A model generated the notes under the pieces. It ran no database searches, was not told the origin of the DNA, and saw only the letters and a program-made list of their open reading frames with translations. Positions 54,837-63,016 of a stretch of DNA of 64,000 bases are shown here, one piece after another; the first letter of the stretch is position 1; every line of letters begins with the position of its first letter. The DNA is taken from contig MEOE01000010.1 of NCBI GenBank assembly GCA_001768565.1, positions 1 to 64,000 of the forward strand, in the 5' to 3' direction. Origin of the DNA: Bacteroidetes bacterium GWF2_33_16 (GTDB lineage: Bacteria; Bacteroidota; Bacteroidia; Bacteroidales; UBA12077). A program made the translations under genes and the position numbers.

Positions 54837-55452
54837 TGTTTCAATTGCATCTCCACTCTGGTATCCAATAAAATAATTTGCTCTAGTTAGATCAAAAAAA
54901 ATTTGGAATTAATATCTAGTTTGAGTTCCACCGCTAATTGCAAAACCACCCACTTATCCTTTTCTATTAGGATTGGCTATTACCTTCGCTACTTCGTAAA
55001 AAACGACAAAAACAATATTGCCTTGTTTGTCCTTTACTGCATATAAGGTATAGGTAAACTAAAGCAAATCTTTATCTAAATTTGCAGCAGTTTAATAAAG
55101 CGAATAAGAAATGTTCATTAATTATTTAATAAATCAGGTATCGGTATATACTTGCACTTGTTACTCCAGGTTATGTCTGAAAAACACCTAATTACTGGTT
55201 CCATTAACCGTTAGTGAAGTTATTAATCCATAATAATTTGCAGTTAGCATATAGCTCCCAATACAAAAAAGAGCCACTTGTTGAACCTTCAATTATAGAT
55301 ACTTGAATTTTGCTGATTGATTCTTGATAATTTCGCCTGTACTATTTCTTAGTACAGCCTGACAATTTAATTATTCGTGTAATTGTGTATAATTATTTTC
55401 AAAAAGAAACATCATAAAAGCAAAAACTAAAATGAGTATTCTTTCTTGACAT
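54837..55452 (-). pseudogene. Decayed, truncated fibre paralogue (14th copy)
   Basis: On the minus strand pieces of the family can be read in different frames. There is a hydrophobic leader near 55400-55452 (ILILVFAFMMFLF). LNCQAVLRNSTGEIIKNQSA (about 55310-55370) corresponds to the type B domain. YAVKDKQGNIVFVVF (about 55005-55045) corresponds to KDRQGNVIFAVF of paralogues 8 and 10. KG-stop-VGGFAISGGTQT (about 54920-54965) is the stalk motif with an in-frame TAA before it and another soon after. DLTRANYFIGYQSG (about 54850-54893) is the start of a 17-residue head. Frameshifts and stops run throughout, and the head and cap are gone. It is a single-stalk-unit relic. Only AT-rich sequence without clear features follows from 55453 to the next promoter. 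Confidence 0.85.
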
Positions 55453-55713
55453 GAAATTAATTTTTAAAACAGTATTGAAGATTATTCTGAATGAATAATG
55501 AAATCAAATTAATTTATAAAAATATATCTAATAATTAATCAGAAAAAAGGTTACGGCTTAAAAAAGCGAAATCAATAGGGTAAATTCTATTCAATCATTA
55601 ATACCACAAATAATATATTTATAACAATTTGAATTATTTATCGTAAAAATCGTAATTGAGCACAATATTTGTACTAGAAAAATTGTGTTTATAATTAATA
55701 TTGAATTTTAGAT

Positions 55714-55721
55714 TATATTTG
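55714..55721 (+). promoter_or_regulatory. -7 box of the YD-repeat gene
   Basis: TATATTTG matches TAnnTTTG exactly, 34 bp before the ATG at 55755. Its place supports that ATG, not an upstream TTG, as the start. Confidence 0.5.
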
Positions 55722-55754
55722 ATAATTATTATTTTAATTGAAAAAGTTAATTCA

Positions 55755-56729
55755 ATGATGAAACATATACTATACTTGCTAGTTTTGTTGATTCCTATTG
55801 GCAGTTTAAATGCTCAAATACCAGGGGAAACAAAATGGAAACAAAACATTGTTAAAAATAAAATTTATACTCAATCACAATGGAATCATAAATACGAAAA
55901 GGGTAAACCTAAAAAAGATGGGTATAAAAATTTCTCTAAGAAATACGATAAAAAAGGAAATGTAATAGAAGAAATTTATTATTCGTCGGGCAAAGCTGGC
56001 AGTATTGATCAAAAACTTAGCTATAAGTACGATAATAAAGAAAATAAGATTGAATATCTTAGTACAAAAGGAGCCGATGGAAAAATCCATTTTAAGCAAA
56101 ATATAACATACGATAATTTTGATAATAAAATCAGAGAAGAAAGATTTAATGGTAGCGAATATGAAATAATTAAATATAATTATGACTCTAAAAATAGACT
56201 CCAGGAGATAATTAAAACCGATACTAATAATAATATATTGCAAATTCGTGCTTTTGAATATACTGGTAACAAATCAACCATTAACATTCTTAGTAAGGAT
56301 AAAAGATCTTTAGGTAAAATAATAAATACCTATGATAAAAACGATAACATTATAGAATCCTTTGAGTACGATGTTAATGGAAAAGTTACTGAACAATATT
56401 ATTATGTTTTTCAGGATAAAAAATTAACTCAGAAAACAAAATATATTTTTGAGAATTTTAATTATATGGAGACATATTCATATGATAATTTAGGAAACCT
56501 TGTTGAAGTAAAACGAGAGCAACCGAAAGGGAATAATTATATTAACAATATTTATAAGTATGATTCTAATGGGAACCTTATTGAAGAGCAATGGTACGAT
56601 GATGATCCATCGGAATATTCTCAAAAAACATACCTTTATAATTCAAAAGGATTGCTAGAGAAGGTAGAAGTTTATTATGCTGCTTATAAATACAGAATGC
56701 AATACAGATACGAATATAAAACATACTAA
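55755..56729 (+). CDS. Secreted YD/RHS-like repeat protein
   Basis: This protein of about 324 residues starts at the ATG ATG pair (55755/55758). The frame is open from a TTG at 55701, but the ATG gives a clean signal peptide (MKHILYLLVLLIPIGSLNAQ) and lies after a -7 box. The mature part consists of loose repeats of about 20-25 residues of the form 'Y-D-x-x-G-N-x-I-E-E-x-Y' ('YDKKGNVIEEIYYSSG', 'YKYDSNGNLIEEQWYDDD'), as in RHS/YD-repeat proteins. It lacks the RHS core, shell length and any toxin domain, so it is a small exported repeat protein of unknown role. Confidence 0.8.
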   Translation: MMKHILYLLVLLIPIGSLNAQIPGETKWKQNIVKNKIYTQSQWNHKYEKGKPKKDGYKNFSKKYDKKGNVIEEIYYSSGKAGSIDQKLSYKYDNKENKIEYLSTKGADGKIHFKQNITYDNFDNKIREERFNGSEYEIIKYNYDSKNRLQEIIKTDTNNNILQIRAFEYTGNKSTINILSKDKRSLGKIINTYDKNDNIIESFEYDVNGKVTEQYYYVFQDKKLTQKTKYIFENFNYMETYSYDNLGNLVEVKREQPKGNNYINNIYKYDSNGNLIEEQWYDDDPSEYSQKTYLYNSKGLLEKVEVYYAAYKYRMQYRYEYKTY

Positions 56730-56749
56730 ATAAAGATCCTGTTTTTGAT

Positions 56750-56792
56750 ATACACCCCAACTATTGAACACAATAATTGGGGCATTTTTTAA
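56750..56792 (+). terminator. Terminator of the YD-repeat gene
   Basis: The stem ccccaactattg (56755-56766) pairs with caataattgggg (56771-56782) with one mismatch, followed by cattttttt on the plus strand. It lies between the convergent stops at 56729 and 56795. Confidence 0.8.
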
Positions 56793-56794
56793 TA

Positions 56795-57703
56795 TTAATC
56801 GTATTTATTTAAATCAAGTGTTTTATCACGAGGACCAGGTCTCAATTCGATTAATTCGACTTCGAAAATTGTAGATGTGTAAGGTGGAATAATTCCAGTA
56901 GATGAACCAGATTCTCCAAATCCAATTTGAGATGGTAATATAAAGATAGATCTTTCACCTTCTTTCATACGACCAATAGCTTCTTCTAAACCAGTAATAA
57001 CCTGCCATTTTTTACCATAAACAAACTGAAAGGGAGAATTTCGTCTTTTTGTTGAATCAAAAAATTTCCCATTTAAAAACTTCCCTTCATAATGAACAGT
57101 AACAGTATCTCCAACTTGAACCGACTCTCCATCACCCTGTTTAATCGTTACATGAAATAATCCTGAAGATGTTGGTTCCATTTCTAGTTTTTCCTGTTCA
57201 ATAAATTGACGTAAGATTACCTTTTCGTAATCACCAAAATCTTCAATCCAATGCAAAAAAGCTTCTTTCTCACGATAAAAATCATTCTCTGTTTGAACTT
57301 CAATTATATCAATAGTTACTTTCATTTCGCTGCTGGAAAGCAAAAATTGAGGAACCGTAGTCTCTAGTGTTTTGCCAAAAAAATCGTTGGTAGAAATTAT
57401 AAATGTCGCCTTTTCGTCCTGTGCAAGCATAAGAAAACATTCATCAATTGAACCAGGAAATGATGGATCTGTAATCTGAAGTTTTCTTCGTCCCTCAAAA
57501 AATACCGAATCATTCATAGTTAAATACAAAATATCCGCTGTAATATAATCGCCAGGTTTAGCTTTTTGACTACTCTCGCCAAATTTTTCAAGTTTATAAT
57601 AGAATCCTGATTTTGATTTTTTATATCCGGGGTATTTTGAAAAATAATCACATGAACTTAAAAAAACAATGGCAATCAGAAGTATAATAAAATTTCGATT
57701 CAT
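56795..57703 (-). CDS. FKBP-type peptidyl-prolyl isomerase lipoprotein (double domain)
   Basis: This 302-residue protein has a lipoprotein signal (lipobox LSSC, Cys at about 18). An N-terminal degenerate FKBP-like region (about 45-140, GDYITADILYLTMNDSVFF) is followed by a canonical FKBP domain (about 195-295). That domain shows GDTVTVHYEGKFLNGKFFDS, VITGLEEAIGRMKEGERS, and GFGESGSSTGIIPPYTSTIFEVELIEL. It should catalyse proline isomerisation in secreted proteins, anchored to an envelope membrane. It lies next to another FKBP lipoprotein and a DHH phosphoesterase, a gene order I recall from Bacteroidota genomes. A -7 box is present upstream. Confidence 0.88.
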   Translation of the reverse strand: MNRNFIILLIAIVFLSSCDYFSKYPGYKKSKSGFYYKLEKFGESSQKAKPGDYITADILYLTMNDSVFFEGRRKLQITDPSFPGSIDECFLMLAQDEKATFIISTNDFFGKTLETTVPQFLLSSSEMKVTIDIIEVQTENDFYREKEAFLHWIEDFGDYEKVILRQFIEQEKLEMEPTSSGLFHVTIKQGDGESVQVGDTVTVHYEGKFLNGKFFDSTKRRNSPFQFVYGKKWQVITGLEEAIGRMKEGERSIFILPSQIGFGESGSSTGIIPPYTSTIFEVELIELRPGPRDKTLDLNKYD

Positions 57704-57728
57704 GTTTTCTGTTTTATTTGTATTTTTT

Positions 57729-57736
57729 CAAAGATA
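57729..57736 (-). promoter_or_regulatory. -7 box of the 302-residue FKBP gene
   Basis: TATCTTTG on the minus strand matches TAnnTTTG exactly and ends 26 bp upstream of the ATG at 57703, inside the 83-bp gap to the upstream FKBP gene. Confidence 0.55.
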
Positions 57737-57786
57737 GTTATTTTATGAAAATATTATATCGAATTGGTTTACAATTAATATGAAAA

Positions 57787-58320
57787 TCATTGCCCTACCA
57801 TCACAAGTTCTATATCATAAACAATAATTGCTCTTCCCGGAATTTTATCACCATCACCAATTAATCCATGCGCCAAATGCGGAGGCAAAATAAGACGGGC
57901 TTTACACCCTTCATCGAGCAATAATACACCTTCTTCTAAACCAGCTTCAACTCCACCCTGCCCTGCCCGGAAAATTTTTGCACCTGTACTGTCAGAACTA
58001 TAAATAAGCGACCCATCTATTAACCAAGTCTTATAATTTAGCTTTATCAAGTCGTTTTTCTTAACCATTTTTCCGTTACCAGGCTTATAAATCATATATC
58101 TTAAGCCACTTTGACTTTGGTTCATCTCCCAGCCTCTTCGGTTAATAAATTGCTGAATATTTTCAGCATCTTTATCAATAAGCACCTTGTTTATTTTCTC
58201 AAGTTTCTGTTTATAGTCCTTGGGAAGATTATGCTCCTCATCTTTTTTGTTTGTGCATGTAAACAAAAAAACAGTTACAAAAACAAAAAAAACAAATGTA
58301 TTTGCTTTTCTAAAAGTCAT
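57787..58320 (-). CDS. FKBP-type peptidyl-prolyl isomerase lipoprotein, GldI-like
   Basis: This 177-residue protein has a lipoprotein signal (VFLFTCTN, Cys at about 22). A linker (KLEKINKVLIDKDAENIQQF) resembles the start of GldI-type proteins. An FKBP domain follows at about 90-175 (VKKNDLIKLNYKTWLIDGSLIYSSD ... AGLEEGVLLLDEGCKARLILPPHLAHGLIGDGDKIPGRAIIVYDIELV). GldI is the gliding-motility-associated prolyl isomerase of Flavobacterium, thought to fold secreted proteins. Motility function here is not shown by the sequence. Its start overlaps the end of the DHH gene by 11 bp, so the two are translationally coupled. Confidence 0.85.
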   Translation of the reverse strand: MTFRKANTFVFFVFVTVFLFTCTNKKDEEHNLPKDYKQKLEKINKVLIDKDAENIQQFINRRGWEMNQSQSGLRYMIYKPGNGKMVKKNDLIKLNYKTWLIDGSLIYSSDSTGAKIFRAGQGGVEAGLEEGVLLLDEGCKARLILPPHLAHGLIGDGDKIPGRAIIVYDIELVMVGQ

Positions 58321-59338
58321 AGTTAAGCTCTGTTTTATATTGAGGCAATAGGTCGCGGAATTTCTTCAGCGTTTCTTCGAAAGATGAAAATGAATAACCA
58401 CCGGCTGCATTTAAATGTCCTCCTCCATTAAAATGATCTTCCGCTATTTTGTTAACTGCAAAATTACCTTTGGATCTGAAAGATATTTTTATGTTTTTAT
58501 CATTCTCAATAAAAATAGCAGTAAATCTTATTCCTTTTATCGAAAGCGGATAATTGACGAAACCCTCGGTATCGCCTGGCGAGAAATTAAACTCCTTAAT
58601 GTCTTTTTTTGTAAGACTGATAAAAGCAGTTCTATACTCAGGAAAAACTTCCATTTTATTATACAAGCAATAACCCAGGAGACGCATTCTATCTATCGAA
58701 AAGTTATCATATACATTCCAATAAATGCGGTCTTTATTTATACCTAAACCAATTAGCTTAGATACCACAGAATATGTATATGGATTTGATGAGTTATAAT
58801 TAAACGAACCTGTATCTGTCATAATGCCACAGTAAATGCATTCGGCGATATCCTGATCCATTAAACTTTCATCATCCATACTTTCTATAATATGAAAAAT
58901 CATTTCAGCTGTTGAGCTATATTTGGTATCAGAAATAACTAAATCAGCAAAATCGCTTGGATCAGGATGATGATCTATCATCACTTTTTTCCCTTTTGCT
59001 TCCTTAAGGTATTTTTCTAATCCTTCGGTTCGCTCAGGATCATTAAAATCAACAATAAAAATTAAATCGGCAGCATTTAAAGCATTTAATACAGTTCCTG
59101 TATTTCTTTTATAAACAGTTACTTTATCATTTCCGGGCATCCAATGAAGAAACTCAGGATAATCGTTGGGCGAAACCATAAAGGGTTGTTTTCCTTTTTT
59201 TACAAGATAATGAAATAAAGCCAGCATCGATCCAATAGCATCTCCATCCGGATTATAATGAGTTATTATTAATGGTTTTTCAGATTTTTCAATTTGAATT
59301 TTCAGTTCTGAAATTATTTTTTGGGCTATATCTTTCAC
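58310..59338 (-). CDS. DHH-family phosphoesterase, NrnA-like
   Basis: This 342-residue protein has the DHH phosphoesterase motifs: HYNPDGDAIGSM (about 24), IVDFNDPERTEGL (about 96), MIDHHPDPSDF (the DHH motif, about 121), GIMTDTGSF (about 170), and a C-terminal DHHA1 domain with GGGHLNAAGGYSF (about 311). NrnA enzymes break down nanoRNA and pAp or cyclic dinucleotide products in the cytoplasm using manganese. All metal-binding Asp/His residues are visible. It is the first gene of a unit with the 177-residue FKBP lipoprotein, divergent from ndk. Confidence 0.92.
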   Translation of the reverse strand: MKDIAQKIISELKIQIEKSEKPLIITHYNPDGDAIGSMLALFHYLVKKGKQPFMVSPNDYPEFLHWMPGNDKVTVYKRNTGTVLNALNAADLIFIVDFNDPERTEGLEKYLKEAKGKKVMIDHHPDPSDFADLVISDTKYSSTAEMIFHIIESMDDESLMDQDIAECIYCGIMTDTGSFNYNSSNPYTYSVVSKLIGLGINKDRIYWNVYDNFSIDRMRLLGYCLYNKMEVFPEYRTAFISLTKKDIKEFNFSPGDTEGFVNYPLSIKGIRFTAIFIENDKNIKISFRSKGNFAVNKIAEDHFNGGGHLNAAGGYSFSSFEETLKKFRDLLPQYKTELNYDF

Positions 59339-59369
59339 TTATAGATTCGTTATTAAAATTCACAATTAT

Positions 59370-59377
59370 CAAAGATA
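59370..59377 (-). promoter_or_regulatory. -7 box of the DHH/FKBP unit
   Basis: TATCTTTG on the minus strand matches TAnnTTTG exactly, 32 bp upstream of the ATG at 59338, in the divergent gap to ndk. Confidence 0.55.
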
Positions 59378-59418
59378 AAATAATCTGTCCAGAATTAAAG
59401 TTAATAGTAAAAATTTTA

Positions 59419-59426
59419 TATCTTCG
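59419..59426 (+). promoter_or_regulatory. -7 box of ndk
   Basis: TATCTTCG is close to TAnnTTTG and ends 25 bp before the ATG of ndk. The gap of 113 bp between the divergent genes holds both promoters. Confidence 0.5.
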
Positions 59427-59451
59427 ATAGTAGAACATAAATATTACAACT

Positions 59452-59871
59452 ATGCCATTAGGATATACATTTGCCATGATAAAACCTCAAGCTTGTAGGA
59501 GAAATCATGTAGGTCCCATTTTAGCCATGATAAATCAAGCCGGATTTAGAATTTCAGCAATCAGATCAACAAAACTTACAGTAGATGAAGCACAAAAATT
59601 TTATGAGGTACATCGTGGAAAACCATTTTACGAAGGTCTTGTTGAGTTTATGAGCTCTGGACCTATAGTTGCATTATTACTCGAAAAAGAGAACGCAATT
59701 GAAGATTTTCGCAAGTTAATAGGTAATACCGATCCTGAAAAAGCTGAAGAAGGGACTATCCGTAAAATGTTTGCCGAATCGTTGCAACGCAATGCCATTC
59801 ATGGATCTGATTCTGTTGAGAATGCTGCACGCGAAGCCGACTTTTTCTTTAACCAAAGAGAACGGTATTAG
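59452..59871 (+). CDS. ndk: Nucleoside-diphosphate kinase
   Basis: This 139-residue protein has the usual length for the family. It transfers the gamma-phosphate between nucleoside triphosphates through a phospho-His. The catalytic His is His117 in NAIHGSDS. Other signatures are AMIKPQA (Lys-Pro nucleotide site, with Gln where Asp is more common), GPIVALLLEKENAI, and IGNTDPEKAEEGTIRKMFA. It is monocistronic, divergent from the DHH phosphoesterase gene. It has no obvious terminator, and only AGTT-rich repeats follow. Confidence 0.97.
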   Translation: MPLGYTFAMIKPQACRRNHVGPILAMINQAGFRISAIRSTKLTVDEAQKFYEVHRGKPFYEGLVEFMSSGPIVALLLEKENAIEDFRKLIGNTDPEKAEEGTIRKMFAESLQRNAIHGSDSVENAAREADFFFNQRERY

Positions 59872-59930
59872 GAGTTTTGAGTTTTGAATCCTGAAGTTTA
59901 AAGTTTGAAGTCTGCCAATCAAGAATCAAT
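59870..59930. repeat. AGTTTTGA-type degenerate mini-repeat after ndk
   Basis: Tandem-like agttttgagttttgaatcc and aagtttaaagtttgaagtct follow the ndk stop directly. This is the same kind of intergenic repeat as at 2990 and 26181. The rest of 59930-60217 shows no gene; a hairpin is listed separately. Confidence 0.4.
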
Positions 59931-60121
59931 AAAGCTAGGTTATATATTGAATGGTTTGTAATTGTATTTATTAAATTGATGATAATAGTGCTTCAAACTT
60001 TATGCTAGTTTCATTGGTTTCTTGACATTTTAAATTATCTTTCAACTTTACAAAGGGCTGGTTTCTCCCAATTTTCAGGTGCTGCACAAAAATCCCGCAC
60101 TTTTTATATAATGAAATCGTT

Positions 60122-60141
60122 AGCAGGCATTACTGTCTGCT
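60122..60141. repeat. Short hairpin upstream of the beta-barrel gene
   Basis: The arms agcaggca (60122-60129) and tgtctgct (60134-60141) pair over 8 bp (one G-T) around ttac. No U-tract follows, so it is not a typical terminator. The preceding text is tgaaatcgttagc. An inverted 8-bp match (gcagacag) occurs at 61054-61061 past the gene. Confidence 0.35.
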
Positions 60142-60217
60142 CGTAGAAAGAACATTCTTTAAAATAAATCATCAAAAAAGAATATGAAAAAAGTTTAATC
60201 AAATAATAATTTAGAAA

Positions 60218-60985
60218 ATGAAAACGAAAATATTTTTAATTGCATTTACAGTTCTATTAAATTTGTCATCTAACGCCCAAATAAAATGGGGACTATATGG
60301 TGGTGGTTCTATGTTGGAATACCAAGACTTATCATCGCAATTAGACATAGGAGATGCAGGAACTATTTCTTTTAATACTGATTTTTCAAACACCATGTCA
60401 TATAATTTGGGTTTATTTATTGAATTTGGACTCTTTAAAAATTTGTTACTAGAAACAGGTATCTTTTCAGGGAATAAAGGATTTGAACTAATACAAAAGG
60501 TAATTACAGAAGAATTAGGGCCTATAGATGTAAATGGAGATCCTTTATGGGATTATACTAAAAAAGCTTATTATAATTATACATATAAAATGCCTTATAT
60601 AGGAATTCCAATTATATTTAATTATTATGTTGTGAATAAACGTTTTAAATTTTATATATCAATAGGACAAAAGCTTGGATGGTGTTTTAACAGTGAAACT
60701 ACAAATAATTTATTGAGCAGTTCTGGAAGTGGACATGGTGATGTTCCCAATAGTGCTACGGTAGTAGAAAAAGAATTACCAAACATAGACATAATTGTTG
60801 GAGAAGATGGTGCATTTAAATCATTTCATTATGATTTAGTTTGTGGAGGGGGAATAGGTTTAGGTAGTTTCTATTTGGTTTATAATTATGACTATGGTTT
60901 ACTAAATAACTCGCAAATAGATATATTGGAATTTAAAAGCAGGGTACATAATATTAGCTTAAAAATCGACCTGTCTAAAAATTAG
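60218..60985 (+). CDS. Outer-membrane beta-barrel protein, PorT/OmpW-like family
   Basis: This 255-residue protein has a signal peptide (MKTKIFLIAFTVLLNLSSNAQ, Gln-rule cleavage). It has alternating amphipathic strands typical of small Bacteroidota outer-membrane barrels ('IKWGLYGGGSMLEYQ', 'YNLGLFIEFGLFKNLLLETG', 'MPYIGIPIIFNYYVVNKRFKFYISIG', 'YDLVCGGGIGLGSFYLVYNYDYGL') and ends in a strand closing LKIDLSKN. The exact function is unknown. It stands alone between AGTT-rich or hairpin-containing gaps with no clear partner. Confidence 0.8.
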   Translation: MKTKIFLIAFTVLLNLSSNAQIKWGLYGGGSMLEYQDLSSQLDIGDAGTISFNTDFSNTMSYNLGLFIEFGLFKNLLLETGIFSGNKGFELIQKVITEELGPIDVNGDPLWDYTKKAYYNYTYKMPYIGIPIIFNYYVVNKRFKFYISIGQKLGWCFNSETTNNLLSSSGSGHGDVPNSATVVEKELPNIDIIVGEDGAFKSFHYDLVCGGGIGLGSFYLVYNYDYGLLNNSQIDILEFKSRVHNISLKIDLSKN

Positions 60986-61145
60986 AAATAATGGCTTCTT
61001 AATAAGCTCTTGACCAGCAGGAAAGTTTTTACTATTTTTAAACTTGGTTAGTGGCAGACAGAATGGCTGGGCAATAACAATAGCTATCTGTATGCATCTA
61101 TACTACAACATTAAATTCTAATATTAACTCATAATTCATCAAAAT

Positions 61146-61430
61146 ATGATTTCTGCATGTGGTTTAATTTGTACTGATTGTCCTTTTTATAATAATCCTT
61201 GTTTGGGTTGTTATAAGGTTGAGGGAAAAACATTTTGGGCAATTGATCATTTACCTGGGAAAATATGCCCTTTGTTCGATTGCTCAATAAACCAGAAGAG
61301 TTTTTCGAATTGTGGAGATTGTAATGAGCTACCTTGCCAAAAATTTACTGATTTAAAAGATCCTTCTATTTCTGAAGAAGAGCATAAAACTTCAATAGGA
61401 AAAAGGGTTGAAATATTGACAAAAAAGTAG
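61146..61430 (+). CDS. DUF3795 cysteine-rich small protein
   Basis: This 94-residue protein has the pattern of DUF3795: CGLICTDCPFYNNPCLGCYK at the start, CPLFDCSINQ in the middle, and NCGDCNELPCQKF near the end (ten cysteines). The cysteines suggest metal binding (Zn or Fe-S). It is cytoplasmic, with no signal peptide. Its stop and the stop of the convergent DUF721 gene are 3 bp apart, without a terminator. Function is unknown. Confidence 0.85.
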   Translation: MISACGLICTDCPFYNNPCLGCYKVEGKTFWAIDHLPGKICPLFDCSINQKSFSNCGDCNELPCQKFTDLKDPSISEEEHKTSIGKRVEILTKK

Positions 61431-61433
61431 TGC

Positions 61434-61724
61434 CTATTTTAGTATTATCTCATCAATTAAAATTTCTCCAGCCTTATCGTTTAGAGCTTTTCTCAGACCA
61501 TCACGCAAAAGAAATAGCTCATTTCGAATAATTGATGAATTTAGCTTTACAAATAATTTGCGGTCTTTAATAAAAATTTCACGGGTAGAGTGAGCAATGG
61601 TTTTACCTACAATCTCATCCCACGAACGGATTAGTCTAACTTCTTTAAGCTTACCATCTATTTTTAATGCTTTGAGATATTCATTTACAACTGCATCTAT
61701 TTTTTGTGTATTATTTTTACGCAT
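61434..61724 (-). CDS. DUF721 / DciA-like protein
   Basis: This 96-residue protein contains the DUF721 pattern: VVNEYLKALKIDGKLKEVRLIRSWDEIVG (start), then VGKTIAHSTREIFIKDRKLFVKLNSSIIRNEL. DciA of other bacteria carries the same domain and assists loading of the replicative helicase. The start lies 12 bp after the recF stop, so the two are probably co-transcribed, as is common in Bacteroidota. It is short for DciA, so function is by family only. Confidence 0.85.
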   Translation of the reverse strand: MRKNNTQKIDAVVNEYLKALKIDGKLKEVRLIRSWDEIVGKTIAHSTREIFIKDRKLFVKLNSSIIRNELFLLRDGLRKALNDKAGEILIDEIILK

Positions 61725-61736
61725 GATAAACTTGTA

Positions 61737-62852
61737 TTATTCTACTTTACTAATTGCCACATTTCCATTCGACTCAATTATAAACAAACTATGATCAATA
61801 TCAATTTCGCGTAATATAGGTTCAAGTCTATCTTGGTTTGTATCGGTTATAAAAATCTGACCAAAATGATGCTCAGCAACAAGCTCGATTATTTGTCTAA
61901 CTCTTTGTTTATCGAACTTATCGAATATATCATCGAGTAATAGTACAGGATTTAAACCACTTATTTGCTTAATAAAATCAAATTGCGCCAATTTAAGCGA
62001 AACAAGTAAGGTTTTCTGCTGTCCTTGGGAGCCTGCTTTTTTTATCGGAAATCCATTTAACGAAAGCGTTAAATCATCCTTATGTATTCCTATTGTGGTA
62101 TACTGCAACATTCGATCCCTATCAATAGAATTTTTTAACAAATCTTTAAATTCACCTTCGTATAATTGCGAATCATAAATCAAATCAACTTTTTCGCGGT
62201 TTTCAGAAATGCGATTATAATAATCCTGAAATATAGGTATCAGATTCTCAACAAATTTTACTCTTGTCGAATGTATCTTTTCCCCTAATCCAATTAGTTG
62301 ATCATCCCATATTTCCAGTGATTCTAAATCAAAATTACGAGTTTGATAGAAATCTTTTAAAAGTTTATTTCGTTGAGCCAGCGCTCTATTATAACGTATT
62401 AGTTGGTCAAGGTAGTCTTTATCGTATTGCGAAATAACACTATCCATAAATCGACGTCGTTCTTCGCTACCTTCTAGTATGAGACTATTATCCAAAGGAG
62501 AAATCATAACAATGGGCAACAAACCAATATGATCCGACAGCTTCTCGTATTCCTTTTTATTACGTTTAAATATTTTCTTTTTTGTTCTTTTTAATCCACA
62601 ATAAATATCCTCGGTATTTTCATTTCGGGTATATTCGCCCTGAATAACAAAAAAATCTTCGTCGTACTTAATGTTTTGAATATCTATTGGATTAAGATAA
62701 CTCTTGCACATTGAAAGGTAATAAATTGCATCGAGCAGGTTTGTTTTACCAACTCCGTTGCGACCAATAAAACAGTTTATCTTTGCTGAGAAATTTATTT
62801 CAAGCTCATTATAATTCTTAAAATTGATGACTGACAGCTTTTTTAAATACAT
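61737..62852 (-). CDS. recF: DNA replication and repair protein RecF
   Basis: This 371-residue protein has the normal RecF length. The Walker A motif GRNGVGKTNLLDAIYYLS (about 29-46), the ABC signature GSQGQQKTLLVSLKLAQ (about 270) and Walker B PVLLLDDIFDKFD (about 295-308) are present. RecF is an SMC-like ATPase that helps RecOR load RecA at gaps. The start is the ATG at 62850-62852. The gene forms an operon with the DUF721 gene, divergent from the TPR gene. Confidence 0.96.
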   Translation of the reverse strand: MYLKKLSVINFKNYNELEINFSAKINCFIGRNGVGKTNLLDAIYYLSMCKSYLNPIDIQNIKYDEDFFVIQGEYTRNENTEDIYCGLKRTKKKIFKRNKKEYEKLSDHIGLLPIVMISPLDNSLILEGSEERRRFMDSVISQYDKDYLDQLIRYNRALAQRNKLLKDFYQTRNFDLESLEIWDDQLIGLGEKIHSTRVKFVENLIPIFQDYYNRISENREKVDLIYDSQLYEGEFKDLLKNSIDRDRMLQYTTIGIHKDDLTLSLNGFPIKKAGSQGQQKTLLVSLKLAQFDFIKQISGLNPVLLLDDIFDKFDKQRVRQIIELVAEHHFGQIFITDTNQDRLEPILREIDIDHSLFIIESNGNVAISKVE

Positions 62853-62869
62853 GCTAATGCTACTTTTTG

Positions 62870-62877
62870 CAAAGATT
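62870..62877 (-). promoter_or_regulatory. -7 box candidate of recF-DUF721
   Basis: AATCTTTG on the minus strand has one mismatch to TAnnTTTG and ends 18 bp before the recF ATG. Confidence 0.4.
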
Positions 62878-62963
62878 TGATTTATTAATCAGAATTAAAA
62901 AATATACGTCACATAAATATCAATTTTTATAAACAAAATATTTTAAAAATTATCCAAAAGAAT

Positions 62964-62971
62964 TACATTTG
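62964..62971 (+). promoter_or_regulatory. -7 box of the TPR gene
   Basis: TACATTTG matches TAnnTTTG exactly, 46 bp upstream of the ATG at 63017. Confidence 0.5.
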
Positions 62972-63016
62972 CGGTTCATAAATTTCAGGAAAAATATTTA
63001 ATAATTGTAAAATACG

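Larger units (their letters stand above)
15225..55452 (-). repeat. Array of 14 paralogous fibre-protein genes (13 intact, 1 decayed)
   Basis: Fourteen genes of one family lie head to tail on the minus strand, interrupted only by the protease gene at 45765-48362. All carry the stalk motif GGFAVSGRTPTK: 42 copies in the intact genes (2 to 4 per gene, about 115-125 nt apart) and one degenerate copy in the broken gene. The N-terminal domain is of type A (AQNVAITDDD...) in the five leftmost genes and type B (Q-x-P-x-KFNYQG...) in the others. The head is a 17-residue repeat (eight genes) or a 14-residue YadA-like repeat (five genes). C-terminal caps vary. The array has grown by duplication and module exchange. 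Confidence 0.9.

Noticed and set aside
54556-55700. Small new genes in the gap after paralogue 13
   Set aside because: The readable pieces all match the fibre family in broken frames; short open frames there have no start context of their own.
55701-55754. TTG start for the YD-repeat gene
   Set aside because: The stretch contains the likely -7 box and would precede the signal peptide; the ATG pair at 55755/55758 is better.
55755-56729. RHS-type polymorphic toxin
   Set aside because: The protein is too short, has no RHS core motif and no toxin or immunity neighbour.
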